A stretch of DNA of 64,000 bases from Methylotuvimicrobium sp. KM2 (GCF_038051925.1 NZ_CP150634.1:1922001-1986000); one strand, 5' to 3'; numbered from the stretch's first letter, positions 1-9,059 are shown. Numbers and translations are program-made. Notes: a model not told the origin generated them from the sequence alone.

Positions 1-909
1 AATCACCGTTTCGTGCTCGGGTCGATCGGCGACAAAAGCCTGGTCGATTATTTATTGGCGCGTTATCAACCCGATGCGATTGTCAATTTCGCGGCCGAAA
101 GCCATGTCGACCGGTCGATCGACAGCCCCGGTGCGTTTATTCAGACCAATGTGGTCGGCACATACGGATTGCTCGAGTCAGCGAAGGCTTTTTGGCGGCA
201 ACTCGATAGCGAAGAGCGGCAAAATTTTCGATTTCTCCATGTCTCGACCGATGAAGTCTACGGGTCGCTAGGCGCGGAAGGAAAATTTACCGAGCAAACG
301 CCTTATCAACCGAATTCGCCGTATTCGGCGTCGAAGGCTGCGTCCGACCACTTGGTCAGAGCCTATCATCACACATACGATTTTCCGGTGTTGACGACCA
401 ATTGCTCGAACAACTACGGACCTTATCAATTTCCGGAAAAGTTGATTCCGCTAATGATTTTAAATGCGCTTAGCGGAAAGTCCTTGCCGATTTACGGGGC
501 CGGATTGAATGTGCGCGACTGGCTGTATGTCGAGGATCATTGCCGCGCGATCGAGACCGTGCTCGAAAAAGGCCGTATCGGAGAGGTATATAATATCGGC
601 GGCAACAATGAAAAAACCAACCTGGAAGTCGTCGAAACGATTTGCGCCGTACTCGACGAATTAATGCCGGATTCTAATTTCAGGCCGCATAGAAATTTGA
701 TGCAATTCGTTCAGGATCGTCCCGGACATGATCTGCGTTATGCGATCGATGCCGGTAAAATCAAACGCGAATTGGGCTGGGAGCCGCAAGAAACCTTCGA
801 AACCGGTCTGCGAAAAACCATACAATGGTATCTCGATAATAAATCTTGGTGGTCCAATGTCTTGGACGGCAGTTACCGGGGCGAGAGACTGGGGCTGCAG
901 AATCTTTGA
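1..909 (+). CDS. rfbB: dTDP-glucose 4,6-dehydratase, 5' end cut by window edge
   Basis: This enzyme converts dTDP-glucose to dTDP-4-keto-6-deoxyglucose, the second step of dTDP-rhamnose synthesis for surface polysaccharide; it is cytosolic and NAD-dependent. The frame is open from base 1, and 302 residues are visible. The family is usually about 350-360 residues, so roughly 55 N-terminal residues carrying the Rossmann glycine motif lie outside the window. Visible hallmarks are [11 protein letters not shown] (residues 30-40), the catalytic STDEVYG (82-88) and the YSASK Tyr/Lys pair (108-112) of extended short-chain dehydrogenases. An in-frame GTG at 13 is internal (the Val of RFVLGSIGD) and not the start. 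No other rhamnose gene follows, so the operon, if any, lies to the left. Identification is secure at family level. Confidence 0.93.
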   Translation, partial: NHRFVLGSIGDKSLVDYLLARYQPDAIVNFAAESHVDRSIDSPGAFIQTNVVGTYGLLESAKAFWRQLDSEERQNFRFLHVSTDEVYGSLGAEGKFTEQTPYQPNSPYSASKAASDHLVRAYHHTYDFPVLTTNCSNNYGPYQFPEKLIPLMILNALSGKSLPIYGAGLNVRDWLYVEDHCRAIETVLEKGRIGEVYNIGGNNEKTNLEVVETICAVLDELMPDSNFRPHRNLMQFVQDRPGHDLRYAIDAGKIKRELGWEPQETFETGLRKTIQWYLDNKSWWSNVLDGSYRGERLGLQNL

Positions 910-1000
910 TTTTGCAAAAGATTAATTCTAGATTTGACAGTTTAACCATGAAGCACATGAACCTAAAAAGTGCAGTTTGAGGTTTCACCAAGCCGGTGTA

Positions 1001-1056
1001 AGTGTTGTAGACCCTTCATGCTTCGACTGGGCTCAGCACGAACGGTCTACAACACT
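1001..1056. repeat. Dispersed inverted repeat in the rfbB-SEL1 gap
   Basis: AGTGTTGTAGACC at 1001-1013 is the exact reverse complement of GGTCTACAACACT at 1044-1056, giving a 13-bp stem with a 30-nt loop. The same element recurs with small changes at 51637-51694, and a half copy lies near 51067-51102. The rest of the gap 910-1386 holds no convincing gene. It contains a half copy of the element seen at 51714-51888 (motif AACCATGAAGCACATGAA near 945) and, around 1150-1186, a reversed piece of the MITE-like element at 28942-29101. These are non-coding repeat remnants. Confidence 0.7.
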
Positions 1057-1386
1057 TGCCAACTACTCTTACTGTGAAAGTACAATGCCGGCACCGAAGA
1101 GGGTGCGGTTGCTCGATCGACAGGCGTCGGCGGCAGGGAAAGCCGCCGTCGAGCCTACATGGACGTATTCACGGCGTCCTGTCGGGCGAGTGACCGCATC
1201 CTCCGCCACGCCTCGAACTTTCATTTGCCGGGGCGATGGCTAGGCCTTTATGAACGTTAGGTTAAATAATCCTCCCCAGCAGAAAAACGAATACGCATAT
1301 TTTTAAGCTCGGAGTATTCCGGAGCTACCTACTTTACGAAACGACTTAATTTTTTCCAAACATGAAGTATGACCGAGGAAATAGAC

Positions 1387-2544
1387 ATGGCTGAACGATT
1401 GCCCTCTGTCAACGTACGGCGCAATCTCTCTTCCCCTTTTTTGTCATCGACAAGCATGGTCGGGCGCGGATTGGAGGCCATACGGAAAGCCCCGGCCACT
1501 GTGCCGGCAGTCAATATGGACGAGCGTTACCGGTTAGCCCGCGGCAGTTATAATCGTATTACCGATGACGGCAATGAAATCCGATTTAACTGCGATGCGA
1601 CGGCTAAAGTCATACACAGCAACGAAAGTGAAGCACTGCGGCCCTTGTTTTCGATGAGACAGCAGCTGAAACAAGATTTCTCGACGTTTCAAGAATTAGC
1701 CGATCAAGGTTACGGCAAGGCCTATTTCCCGCTTGCGAGAATGTATTTGGGCGGACAAGGGATTCCTCGAAATGCCGATAAAGCCGAATATTATATGCGT
1801 ATGGCGTTCAACTGGTGTACGGTTCATCAAGCGCTTGCCGATCCGGAAATTTGGATGGATTTGGCCGAGATGTACGGCAACGGGTTCGGCATTCAACAGA
1901 ATCCGGTTCAGGCATTGTCATGGTGCCGCAAGGCTGCCGAAGCAGGCCTGGCCAGCGCTCAATATAATCTGGGTTTAAAAATCGAATACGGATTAGGTGT
2001 CAAGCAGGATGCAATTCAGGCCGTTTTTTGGTACCGCAAGGCGGCCGATCAAGGCTATGCCGGAGCGCAATGCAACCTTGGTTTGAATTACGAATGCGGT
2101 TACGGGGTCGAGCAAGACCCAGTGCAAGCCGCATTCTGGTACCGTCGCGCCGCCGAGCAAGGCTACGCTTATGCGCAAATCGAACTGGGGGCGCTTTACG
2201 AGTTCGGTGTCGGTGTGGCGCAAGACGGCGAGCAAGCAGCGTTTTGGTATCGAAAAGCGGCCGAACAAGGTCATCCTTATGCGCAAGATTTTTTAGGTGA
2301 ATTGTATTGGTCCGGCTTTGGCGTGGCGCAAGATTATGAAAAAGCCGTGTTTTGGTATCGGCAAGCCGCCGAACAGGGCGCGCCGAGGGCTCAAGATATG
2401 CTGCATCGAGTTTATCCGAACGGTCCGGCGGTTGAAGCCGTCGATCAGCAAGCCTTGTATTGGTATCGCAAGATTGCCGGTCGCGGGCATGTGAAAACGC
2501 AAGAGTTTCTGTCGAGATTCGGCATCAATTGGAAAAATCGATAA
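1387..2544 (+). CDS. SEL1-like (TPR-type) repeat protein
   Basis: A 385-residue protein whose residues from about 105 to 375 are a run of seven to eight SEL1 repeats of about 36 residues. Each has the pattern A..G...A...LG..Y..G.GV.QD...A..WYRKAAEQG. SEL1 repeats form alpha-helical solenoids that act as protein-interaction scaffolds; nothing here shows a catalytic role. The N-terminal 60 residues are unrelated to the repeats and carry no clear signal peptide. I chose ATG 1387 over ATG 1369 because GAGGAA sits 6 nt upstream of it. The stop overlaps the next ATG by one base, so this gene is almost certainly co-transcribed with the J-domain gene and probably the DUF815 ATPase. Partner and process are unknown. 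Confidence 0.85.
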   Translation: MAERLPSVNVRRNLSSPFLSSTSMVGRGLEAIRKAPATVPAVNMDERYRLARGSYNRITDDGNEIRFNCDATAKVIHSNESEALRPLFSMRQQLKQDFSTFQELADQGYGKAYFPLARMYLGGQGIPRNADKAEYYMRMAFNWCTVHQALADPEIWMDLAEMYGNGFGIQQNPVQALSWCRKAAEAGLASAQYNLGLKIEYGLGVKQDAIQAVFWYRKAADQGYAGAQCNLGLNYECGYGVEQDPVQAAFWYRRAAEQGYAYAQIELGALYEFGVGVAQDGEQAAFWYRKAAEQGHPYAQDFLGELYWSGFGVAQDYEKAVFWYRQAAEQGAPRAQDMLHRVYPNGPAVEAVDQQALYWYRKIAGRGHVKTQEFLSRFGINWKNR

Positions 2545-3293
2545 TGCTACCGGAAGAACAAGAACTTAAACGCTTGGAGACCGAAGAAGCCGAGCTCGAA
2601 GAGCAGGTCGCAACCGCTGAGATGGCGCTGGAAACGTTAAAAACCGAAATGTCGCAGTTTCATTACCGCTACTACCGGCTGGTGGGTTATTTGTATGTCG
2701 AAATAGATGAGTTGGATGCTCGAATTGTATCGGAAGAGGCCGAGCGCTATCCCAACAATATCGAGTTGCAAAAGCAGGCACATGACGCCGAGCAGCAGGC
2801 GCGGCGATCGGCTGAAGAAGCTGGTTTAACCGAAAGTCAAGTGCCGCCCGCCGAAATCACGCCGGAAATTAAACAAGCTTACCGTAAAGCGACTAAGCTG
2901 ATGCACCCCGACCGCGCCACTAACGAGATCGAGCGAGAACGTCGCACAATCATGATGGCCTATGTCAATCGTGCCTACGAGGCCGGCGATTTGGCGGCAA
3001 TCGAACAATTGATTATCGATTTCGGCGAAGATTCGGAAGCCGTCGAAGGTAGCGATACCGGCGCGCGCTTGGTTAAAGTGATTCGCCGTATCGCACAATT
3101 GCGCCGTCGTTTGTCCGAGGCCGAACAAGAACTCAGCAAACAAAAGCAAACGGAATTATACGAATTGATGAGCACGGTCGGCGAGGCCGAAGCGAGCGGC
3201 GAAGACCCGCTCGGCGACTTGGCCAGGCAATTGACCCAGCACATCAGCGAGCGCAAGGTTCGCTTGGAATTGCTTTGCCAACCGGCGAGTTAA
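2544..3293 (+). CDS. J-domain protein with N-terminal coiled coil
   Basis: A 249-residue protein. Residues 5-100 are charged and predicted coiled coil (Glu/Leu/Gln-rich heptads). Residues about 105-155 look like a J-domain: YRKATKLMHPDRA carries the signature HPD at 121-123, the motif that stimulates DnaK ATPase. The C-terminal part (165-249) is again helical and charged. J-domain proteins recruit Hsp70 to clients; this is not DnaJ itself, having no G/F or zinc region. The start is the ATG whose A is the last base of the SEL1 stop codon; an upstream in-frame start at 2460 would lie deep inside that gene. A role with its two neighbours (scaffold plus ATPase) is inferred from position only. Confidence 0.8.
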   Translation: MLPEEQELKRLETEEAELEEQVATAEMALETLKTEMSQFHYRYYRLVGYLYVEIDELDARIVSEEAERYPNNIELQKQAHDAEQQARRSAEEAGLTESQVPPAEITPEIKQAYRKATKLMHPDRATNEIERERRTIMMAYVNRAYEAGDLAAIEQLIIDFGEDSEAVEGSDTGARLVKVIRRIAQLRRRLSEAEQELSKQKQTELYELMSTVGEAEASGEDPLGDLARQLTQHISERKVRLELLCQPAS

Positions 3294-3318
3294 GCGCTAA
3301 GTTGAAGGAGGGACGGTC

Positions 3319-4074
3319 ATGATCGACTGGAGTCAAACTCACGCCGCCATTTGGCGGCGGCGGAAAGAATGTTTGCGACCGGTCAAGCAACTGGATACGA
3401 TTCGGCTCGACGATTTACTTGGAATCGACCGGCAAAAACAATGCTTGATCGATAATACCGAGCGCTTTTTGGCCGGAAAACCAGCCAATAACGTCTTGCT
3501 TTGGGGTTCGCGCGGTACCGGCAAATCGTCGTTGATTAAGGCCTTGCTTAATGAGTACAAGGATCGCGGTCTGCGCGTCATTGAAGTGGACAAACAAGAT
3601 TTGATCGATTTGCCCGAAATCGTCGACGACATTCGCGAACAAGAGCAGCGCTTCATCGCCTATTGCGACGACCTTTCCTTCGAAGCCGATAACGGCTTGT
3701 ATACGGCGCTGAAGAGCGTCATGGAAGGTTCCATCGAATTGCCGCCGGAAAATGTATTACTCTATGCCACATCGAACCGGCGCCATTTGATGCCGGAACA
3801 AATGCGCGACAATCTCGACACCCGCTTAGTCGACGGCGAGGTTCATTATTCCGATGCGGTCGAACAAAAAATATCGCTCTCAGACCGCTTCGGTTTGTGG
3901 CTGTCCTTTTACCCGCCGCATACCGAAACCTTTCTGGAAATCGTCGATAGTTTGTTTACCGGTTATGACGGCGACCGCGAACAATTGCATCAAGAAGCCC
4001 TAGAGTTTGCCAAGCTCAGGGCATCGAAAAGCGGCCGAACCGCAAAGCAGTTTTACAATGCCTATAGCAAATGA
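3319..4074 (+). CDS. DUF815-family AAA-type ATPase
   Basis: A 251-residue ATP-binding protein. Walker A is GSRGTGKSS at residues 63-71 and a Walker B-like FIAYCDDLSFE lies at 112-122. A sensor-1-like YATSNRRH and the C-terminal ASKSGRTAKQF stretch are typical of DUF815 proteins. These are related to DnaC/IstB/DnaA-type AAA+ ATPases; their cellular role is not established. An excellent ribosome-binding site, AAGGAGG, precedes the ATG. It follows the J-domain gene by 25 bp in the same direction, so the three genes 1387-4074 probably form one transcript. Length is near the family norm and the frame is intact. Confidence 0.85.
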   Translation: MIDWSQTHAAIWRRRKECLRPVKQLDTIRLDDLLGIDRQKQCLIDNTERFLAGKPANNVLLWGSRGTGKSSLIKALLNEYKDRGLRVIEVDKQDLIDLPEIVDDIREQEQRFIAYCDDLSFEADNGLYTALKSVMEGSIELPPENVLLYATSNRRHLMPEQMRDNLDTRLVDGEVHYSDAVEQKISLSDRFGLWLSFYPPHTETFLEIVDSLFTGYDGDREQLHQEALEFAKLRASKSGRTAKQFYNAYSK

Positions 4075-4432
4075 AACGGCATTCGCCTTAGTTTTCCCGC
4101 TTCACGTTCAAACAGCGATACAAAGCTTGTTTTTATACTGATATAAAGCAATCCTAAGTAAAAATTCAGTCTCCCTCTTTCAAAAAGACGACTGCATGGA
4201 TACTGATTAATATTGGAGGGGTATCCATGGTGCGCACGGCGTACATTTCGGAGTTCCAACGATTACGTAATTTTCGCGCAGGATGAATAACAGAGTATCT
4301 CAAAGAAATGCGTATAACAGCGAGAGCAGGAGCTTGGGAAATTTAGTTGCTCGGAGATCGGGCCTTAAATTTGATATCTATTCCTCCCTTTTTTAATAAC
4401 CGCAAATGTCAAACAACTCATGAGGAAAAAAA
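4075..4432. other. Intergenic stretch without a recognised gene
   Basis: The 358 bases between the DUF815 gene and the YopT-like gene contain no convincing ORF. Visible items are a short inverted repeat TGGATAC/GTATCCA around 4196-4227 and a segment near 4312-4350 (TATAACAGCGAGAGC...GCTTGGGAAA). The latter resembles dispersed sequence near 7183 and 49090. Base composition is more A+T-rich than the flanking genes, consistent with an accessory insertion point. Confidence 0.5.
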
Positions 4433-5218
4433 ATGGCTAGAACTTCTGTATTACCTTATGCTCAGGCTATTGATTGGGAAATTGATATGCCGTTTAAACA
4501 TCAACGAATTCATGCTGTTGCACTAACTCATGGCGGCGCATGTACCAAGAAATTCAGTCAGGGAAGCGATGAAAAAAACAAAGGTGTAGGGTCGATTTAC
4601 CATCTGCGGATGAAATCACCGGGCGTAAAATGGAGCGGTGTCTGTAAGGCTCTATGTATGTTTTGGATTGCGTTCCATGCTAATGACGAGGACTTTTGGG
4701 GATGGCTATTTGGCCCAAATGGTGATGTCGATGTTGAGGTTGCCGGATTTATTTGTGATCTACATGGTTCTTATAGCAGTAGAGCCGACCACGGTGATGT
4801 CCCTACTCGAGAGATTTCAGGGCTATCCAAAGTTGAATTTATGCGAAAGCAATTGGCTAAGGCAGGTGTAATTCCACGTACTACTGCGACAGGCGGAAGT
4901 CTTTCAATCAACCAGCAAGCATTAACCAGTGGTACAAGTCTTGGTCGTGGACGAGAAATTGCTGCCGTGTTGGCTCCTGATTACAAGATGGGCGGCGCGA
5001 TGTATAAGCAGTTAAGTTTTTCCAGTGCAGGTGGGGCTCATGCAACAGCTGCCTGGGTTGCCCAAGACGTATGTTTTTTTGACCCTAATTATGGTGAATA
5101 CTGGTTTGAAACGGTAGTCGATTTCCGTAGGTGGTTTGAGCTATTCTGGGTTTATAGCGGATACGGTAGCAAGTATGACAAAAACTTTACGATTCATTGT
5201 TTCGGTACAAAAGCATAA
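4433..5218 (+). CDS. Putative YopT/AvrPphB-like (C58) cysteine protease homologue
   Basis: A 261-residue protein with no obvious signal peptide or membrane segment. Three motifs occur in the order and context of the YopT/C58 papain-like proteases: SGVCKALCMFW (candidate nucleophile Cys71), GGAHATAAW (candidate His203) and CFFDPNYGEYWF (candidate Asp217). In C58 enzymes the Cys is in a G-x-C-x-x-L context and the Asp in an FDPNxGEF context, which is what is seen. Family members are secreted effectors or toxin domains that cleave host or target proteins; whether this one is an effector, toxin or housekeeping protein cannot be read from the sequence. No secretion gene or immunity gene is adjacent. 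Start ATG 4433 follows GAGGAAAAAAA. Codon use is more A+T-rich than the neighbouring operon, suggesting acquisition. The family assignment is from motifs only. Confidence 0.55.
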   Translation: MARTSVLPYAQAIDWEIDMPFKHQRIHAVALTHGGACTKKFSQGSDEKNKGVGSIYHLRMKSPGVKWSGVCKALCMFWIAFHANDEDFWGWLFGPNGDVDVEVAGFICDLHGSYSSRADHGDVPTREISGLSKVEFMRKQLAKAGVIPRTTATGGSLSINQQALTSGTSLGRGREIAAVLAPDYKMGGAMYKQLSFSSAGGAHATAAWVAQDVCFFDPNYGEYWFETVVDFRRWFELFWVYSGYGSKYDKNFTIHCFGTKA

Positions 5219-5359
5219 AAGGTCTTGGTTAGAAGAAACGAGGGCTTTAATTTACAATCATTAAATTGAAAACCGGAACAGGTGTTTATTTGTTTAGATA
5301 ATTGGGGTAAATGAAAAAAATGCCTAACCGATCCTCCGTAACAGGCGAGTCCTTACTTT

Positions 5360-5770
5360 TATGCCTATGGTAGATCAAGATTCGCCACCGGGGTGCCCGT
5401 CAAAGGACGATATGAACCCAGTCCTAAATTATCCAAGACAATTAACCTAGAAAAAGCATTTCACCATGAAGATCATGAAGAATAGGAAGTTAATTCAATA
5501 GCTTATTACGCGTTTGTATAGAACTTTCGCTCACCAAAAAGGTTAGCGAGAAGGATTTGGTAAGTTCTTGGAATCCTTCATGAACTTCATGTGCTTCATG
5601 GTTAAACTGCCGAATTCAGGATTAAGCATGGCAATGGGCTATGGAATTTAGTTGTTGGGTGAATACATCTATGTAGGCTCCATGTCGATCGCTTACCTAG
5701 CGTTAGGTGAGCGACCGAGCACTCCGGCGCCTTCTAAAGCTTCGCCGAAATTGGAAGTGCGAAAGGTATA
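5360..5770. repeat. Composite MITE-like element with a nested second repeat
   Basis: The outer ends match the element at 28942-29101: TATGCC..AGATCAAGATTCG at the left and CCGAAATTGGAAGTGCG..GGTATA at the right. Inside it, about 5441-5624 is an inverted copy of a second dispersed element found at 51714-51888, with ends AAAAAGCATTTCACCATGAAG and CTTCATGGTTAAACTGCCG. A palindrome arm (GAACCCAGTCCTAAAT / AATTTAGTTGTTGGGT) flanks the nested part. The whole gap 5219-5800 contains no gene. It ends 30 bp before the next start, so the element may supply promoter or leader sequence to it. Confidence 0.65.
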
Positions 5771-5800
5771 TAATGAATGAAATTTTTTAGGTAAGTAGCT

Positions 5801-6376
5801 ATGACCGATGATGAATTGCGGGAAATTGTTGCTAATTTAGCGCTGTCCCAAGCCAAAACGGATGCACAGTTGGCTAAGACGGATGCACAGTTGGCTAAGA
5901 CGGATGCACAGTTGGCTAAGACAGATGCGCTGTTGGCAAAAACAGATGCTAAATTGAGCAAACTGGCCGATATGTATGGGGGAGTCGGCAATAATCAAGG
6001 CAAAGTTGCCGAAGAGTTTTATTATAATTCGCTAAAGCACAAGCTGGAACTCAACGGTATTCAGTTTGATTTTATTGAGAAGAATGTCACGCGAAGCAAA
6101 GGCGATATTGAAGAAGAATACGACTTATTGCTGGTCAATGGTAAAGACGTATTTATTGTGGAAGTTAAATATCGCTTACATCCTAAAGATATAGCGTGTT
6201 TATTAGGCCGTAAACGAGCTAATTTTATAAAATTATTTCCTGAATACCGGGACTACAAAATTCATTTAGCATTAGCGAGTTTTGCCGTGGAAGAAGATGT
6301 TAAGCGAATGGCTTTAGAACAAGGCATTACCGTATTACAGCGTCGGGGTAATATCGTAGAAACATTGGCAGCATAA
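5801..6376 (+). CDS. Coiled-coil protein with PD-(D/E)XK-like C-terminal domain
   Basis: A 191-residue protein. Residues 18-52 are five perfect heptads of type AKTDAQL, encoded by five nearly identical 21-nt units (5852-5956), forming a coiled coil. Residues 60-190 hold YDLLLVNGKDVFIVEVKYR, where D..(13-14)..E-V-K matches the catalytic core of PD-(D/E)XK nuclease-fold proteins. The layout resembles the DUF3782-type proteins common in cyanobacteria and sulfur-oxidising gammaproteobacteria. Actual nuclease activity is not shown. Heptad copy number is likely variable between strains because the units are direct DNA repeats. The start is ATG 5801, with a weak AGG upstream. There is no operon partner; the gene lies alone between repeat elements. 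Confidence 0.65.
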   Translation: MTDDELREIVANLALSQAKTDAQLAKTDAQLAKTDAQLAKTDALLAKTDAKLSKLADMYGGVGNNQGKVAEEFYYNSLKHKLELNGIQFDFIEKNVTRSKGDIEEEYDLLLVNGKDVFIVEVKYRLHPKDIACLLGRKRANFIKLFPEYRDYKIHLALASFAVEEDVKRMALEQGITVLQRRGNIVETLAA

Positions 6377-6557
6377 AAGCAGGAAGCGCTGCTGGGGCAA
6401 TGTTGTTGACCAAGTATTAAACGGCCCCTTTCTTTATTGCTAAGTCATTTTTATGCGGTTACCCAAGCTCCAGCTTGAGTAAGGAATATGCACAAAATAA
6501 CTTCTACAATTAGTAGAGTTTGCGGTGGTTCGGTGACTCGCTTGACAGGACGCCGTG

Positions 6558-6626
6558 AACCCAGCACCTAAATTCCATAGGTCTTTGGCAATGATTCAAA
6601 ATCATGGCTTATTTAGGTGCTGGGTT
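6558..6626. repeat. Small palindromic repeat AACCCAGCACCTAAAT / ATTTAGGTGCTGGGTT
   Basis: A 16-bp perfect inverted repeat separated by about 37 nt. The same arms occur at 52265-52331, there nested inside the MITE-like element. It is non-coding and could form a stem in RNA or DNA. The surrounding 6377-6724 region has no gene that I can support. It also carries a TTACCCAAGCTCCAGCTTGAGTAA palindrome near 6459-6482 related to the element at 59630-59810. Confidence 0.65.
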
Positions 6627-6724
6627 CATTACATCCATGTAACTCAGCAATTGCCGAGGAGCGACAATCTGCCCTACCGCCGACACCTGTCAATCGAGCC
6701 ACCGCCCCCCCTTCCAACAGTTGT

Positions 6725-6910
6725 CTAAGTTATTTCATGCTCGTTCCTAACCTGTTCAGCAGGCTCTAACTTCCCGGCAATCAATAAAAATCGGACAAGC
6801 GAGTCAGGGTCTGAGGTATCCCCACGAAATAGCCAGATAAAACAATTTGCTATGGCTGATAATTGATAGATATATTGATTTTTTTCATCGCTCCTTCGCT
6901 CTGCGCTCAT
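6725..6910 (-). CDS. Possible small hypothetical protein
   Basis: A 61-residue open frame on the minus strand, starting at ATG 6910 with sequence MSAERRSDEKNQYIYQLSA and ending VRNEHEIT. Composition is protein-like (balanced charges, a hydrophobic CFIWLF segment) but there is no clear ribosome-binding site. I recognise no family, and the 5' end overlaps a sequence (CTCATCGTTATACA) that recurs in non-coding DNA near 48814. It may equally be a chance ORF or a degraded fragment. Confidence 0.2.
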   Translation of the reverse strand: MSAERRSDEKNQYIYQLSAIANCFIWLFRGDTSDPDSLVRFLLIAGKLEPAEQVRNEHEIT

Positions 6911-7004
6911 CGTTATACACAAATATCGGTACACTTGCTAGACAGAGGTCATCTGTATACCTGGGCGGTGTTGTTTGATAAATCTGCGGATATTGAACAT
7001 CAGT

Positions 7005-7109
7005 GGCTTCGAAATCGCGATCTGGGGATCGCTCCCACAGAGCATTCGGCCCCCCTTGTGGGAGCGACGCCTTCGTCGTCCCTCACCTAACGCTAGGTGA
7101 GGGAAAGCC
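7005..7109. repeat. REP-like palindromic element
   Basis: GCGATCTGGGGATCGC, then CTCCCACAGAGC...TTGTGGGAG, then GCGACGCCTTCGTCGTC and CCTCACCTAACGCTAGGTGAGG form a set of three to four successive small hairpins. Nearly identical blocks are at 48899-49001 and, in part, at 53102-53197. The GGGAGCGACGCCTTCGTCG core is a widespread REP-type repeat in gammaproteobacterial genomes. It sits downstream of comF, where it could act as a 3' mRNA-stabilising or terminating structure. Confidence 0.7.
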
Positions 7110-7256
7110 GGGTACGTTAATCAACAATATAAGGTATCGAAGTCACATTCGCCAAGCCGGCAAGACGGTATCTACAACTTATGTATAACGGCGAGAGATG
7201 GGGCTTGGGAAAGAGCGACTATTAACGCGAAGATAGCCTTTAGAAATCGCTATTTC

Positions 7257-7958
7257 TCATGCCCGTGCGCAAACCCAAACATCGACTCGAACCGCACCGG
7301 CTTTTTTTAGCGCTCGCGCCAGTTCGGAAACGGTCGTGCCGGTGGTCATCACGTCATCGACGATCGCAATATGATCGAATCTTAAAGGTCCCTTGACGGT
7401 AAATGCGTTTTTCATGTTTTTACGCCGTTCTTTGGCCGGCAAGTCGATTTGGTGTGGCGTGTTGCGGTTGCGAATGCAACAGTCGATATCAATCGGTATC
7501 GCTAGTTCACGGCTTAGCGTGCGAGCAATTTCTATCGACTGATTAAAGCCGCGTTCCCGGTAACGGCGGGGGTGCAACGGTACCGGTACCAGGCAGTCCG
7601 GTATTTCAGCGGATATTTTCAAGTAATCCGCCATCAACAATCCTAGCAGCCGCGCATTTTTGAATTGGCGGCGGAATTTCAATCCTGAGATTAAAAAACG
7701 GATAACGCTTTGATGTTTAAAAGGCGCATGCGTTTCGTCGAAGCCGGGCATGCGTTTTTGACAATCGCCGCACAATACCGGCCCGGTTGGCGCGTGTTCG
7801 AAAGGAATGCCGCAGCGGTAACAGCAATATGGGTTAGTGACCAGTAATTCCATGCAAGGCCCGCAAATATCCCTCGAAGCCTGTCCCTGATTGCCGCATA
7901 AAATGCAGGTGGGCGGCAATAAGTAATTCTGTATAATATCGAGCCAGTTGTTTACCAT
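7257..7958 (-). CDS. comF: ComF family phosphoribosyltransferase-like protein
   Basis: A 233-residue ComF/GntX-type protein. The N-terminal region carries paired cysteines typical of the family's zinc ribbon (CILCG at 18-22, ICGPC at 31-35, CCYRCG at 45-50, CGDC at 63-66). The C-terminal half is a type I phosphoribosyltransferase fold with the PRPP-binding loop IAIVDDVMTTGTT (198-210). In transformable bacteria ComF assists DNA uptake; in others its role is unclear. It is divergent from bioB with a 120-bp shared upstream region, an arrangement common in gammaproteobacteria. Length is normal and the frame is intact. Confidence 0.9.
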   Translation of the reverse strand: MVNNWLDIIQNYLLPPTCILCGNQGQASRDICGPCMELLVTNPYCCYRCGIPFEHAPTGPVLCGDCQKRMPGFDETHAPFKHQSVIRFLISGLKFRRQFKNARLLGLLMADYLKISAEIPDCLVPVPLHPRRYRERGFNQSIEIARTLSRELAIPIDIDCCIRNRNTPHQIDLPAKERRKNMKNAFTVKGPLRFDHIAIVDDVMTTGTTVSELARALKKAGAVRVDVWVCARA

Positions 7959-8078
7959 TTTAAAGTGGTCAGGTTGACAAGCGGTGCGTCATTGAAAAAG
8001 ATCGGTACCGGGTGCAGCTCGAATCCGACAAAAGCCTGATCGATATCGCTCAATTTTTATAATCCGGAGATTAACAGA

Positions 8079-9059
8079 ATGTCAGTAAACCCAGCAATAA
8101 GCACGATTCGCCACGACTGGCGCACTGAGGAGGTTCAAGCCTTATTCGCGTTGCCTTTCAACGATTTGATATTTCGTGCCCAATCGATTCATCGCGAACA
8201 TTTCGACCCGAACGAGATTCAGATTAGTAGCTTATTGAGCATTAAAACCGGATCGTGTTCGGAAGATTGCGCTTATTGCCCGCAAAGCGCGCGTTATGAT
8301 GCGGATTTGCAACCGGAAGCCTTGATGCCGGTCGATGACGTGTTAAAGGCAGCGCGGCGCGCGAAAGACGAAGGCGCTTCTCGGTTCTGCATGGGCGCGG
8401 CCTGGCGACAACCGAAAGACAAAGATGTCGCGCGCGTCGTCGAAATGATTCAAGGCGTTAAAGCGTTAGGCATGGAAACCTGTGTGACCCTGGGTATGTT
8501 GACCGACACTCAAACCGCGACGCTCAAGGAAGCCGGTCTCGATTATTACAATCATAATCTGGATACTTCGGAAGATTATTATTCGGAAATCATCACGACC
8601 CGTACCTATCAAGACCGTCTCGATACCTTAGCGAGGGTTCGGGATGCCGGTATCAATGTCTGTTGCGGCGGCATTGTCGGCATGGGCGAGAGCGAACAAG
8701 ACAGAGCGAAACTGTTGATCGAATTGGCTAATTTACCGAAGCATCCGGAAAGTGTGCCGATCAACATGCTGGTTCAGGTCGAGGGTACGCCGCTGAACGG
8801 TACCGAAAAATTGGATCCTATCGTATTTGTTAGAACGATTGCGGTCGCGCGTATCCTAATGCCGACTTCCCGCGTGCGTTTGTCGGCCGGCCGTAATGCT
8901 ATGAGCGACGAAATGCAGGCTCTATGTTTTCTCGCCGGCGCCAATTCGATTTTCTACGGTGAAAAATTGTTGACGACCGACAATCCGATGACCAATCAAG
9001 ATCTAGCGTTATTCGAACGCTTAGGCGTGCGTTCCGGCGGGTCTTGTCACGTTCAATGA
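8079..9059 (+). CDS. bioB: Biotin synthase
   Basis: A radical-SAM enzyme that inserts sulfur into dethiobiotin to make biotin. The radical SAM cysteine motif CSEDCAYC is at residues 60-67 (Cys60, Cys64, Cys67), and the conserved [21 protein letters not shown] and RLSAGR segments are all present. At 326 residues it has the usual length. It is the first gene of a bioB-F-H-C-D operon; its stop overlaps the bioF start (ATGA at 9056-9059). A TTGACA hexamer lies at 7973-7978 upstream, but no matching -10 box is convincing. No obvious BirA operator was recognised. Confidence 0.97.
   Translation: MSVNPAISTIRHDWRTEEVQALFALPFNDLIFRAQSIHREHFDPNEIQISSLLSIKTGSCSEDCAYCPQSARYDADLQPEALMPVDDVLKAARRAKDEGASRFCMGAAWRQPKDKDVARVVEMIQGVKALGMETCVTLGMLTDTQTATLKEAGLDYYNHNLDTSEDYYSEIITTRTYQDRLDTLARVRDAGINVCCGGIVGMGESEQDRAKLLIELANLPKHPESVPINMLVQVEGTPLNGTEKLDPIVFVRTIAVARILMPTSRVRLSAGRNAMSDEMQALCFLAGANSIFYGEKLLTTDNPMTNQDLALFERLGVRSGGSCHVQ

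Noticed and set aside
977..1243. 88-residue frame after rfbB
   Set aside because: It consists of dispersed palindromic repeats also found at 51637 and 28942; the protein has no coherent composition.
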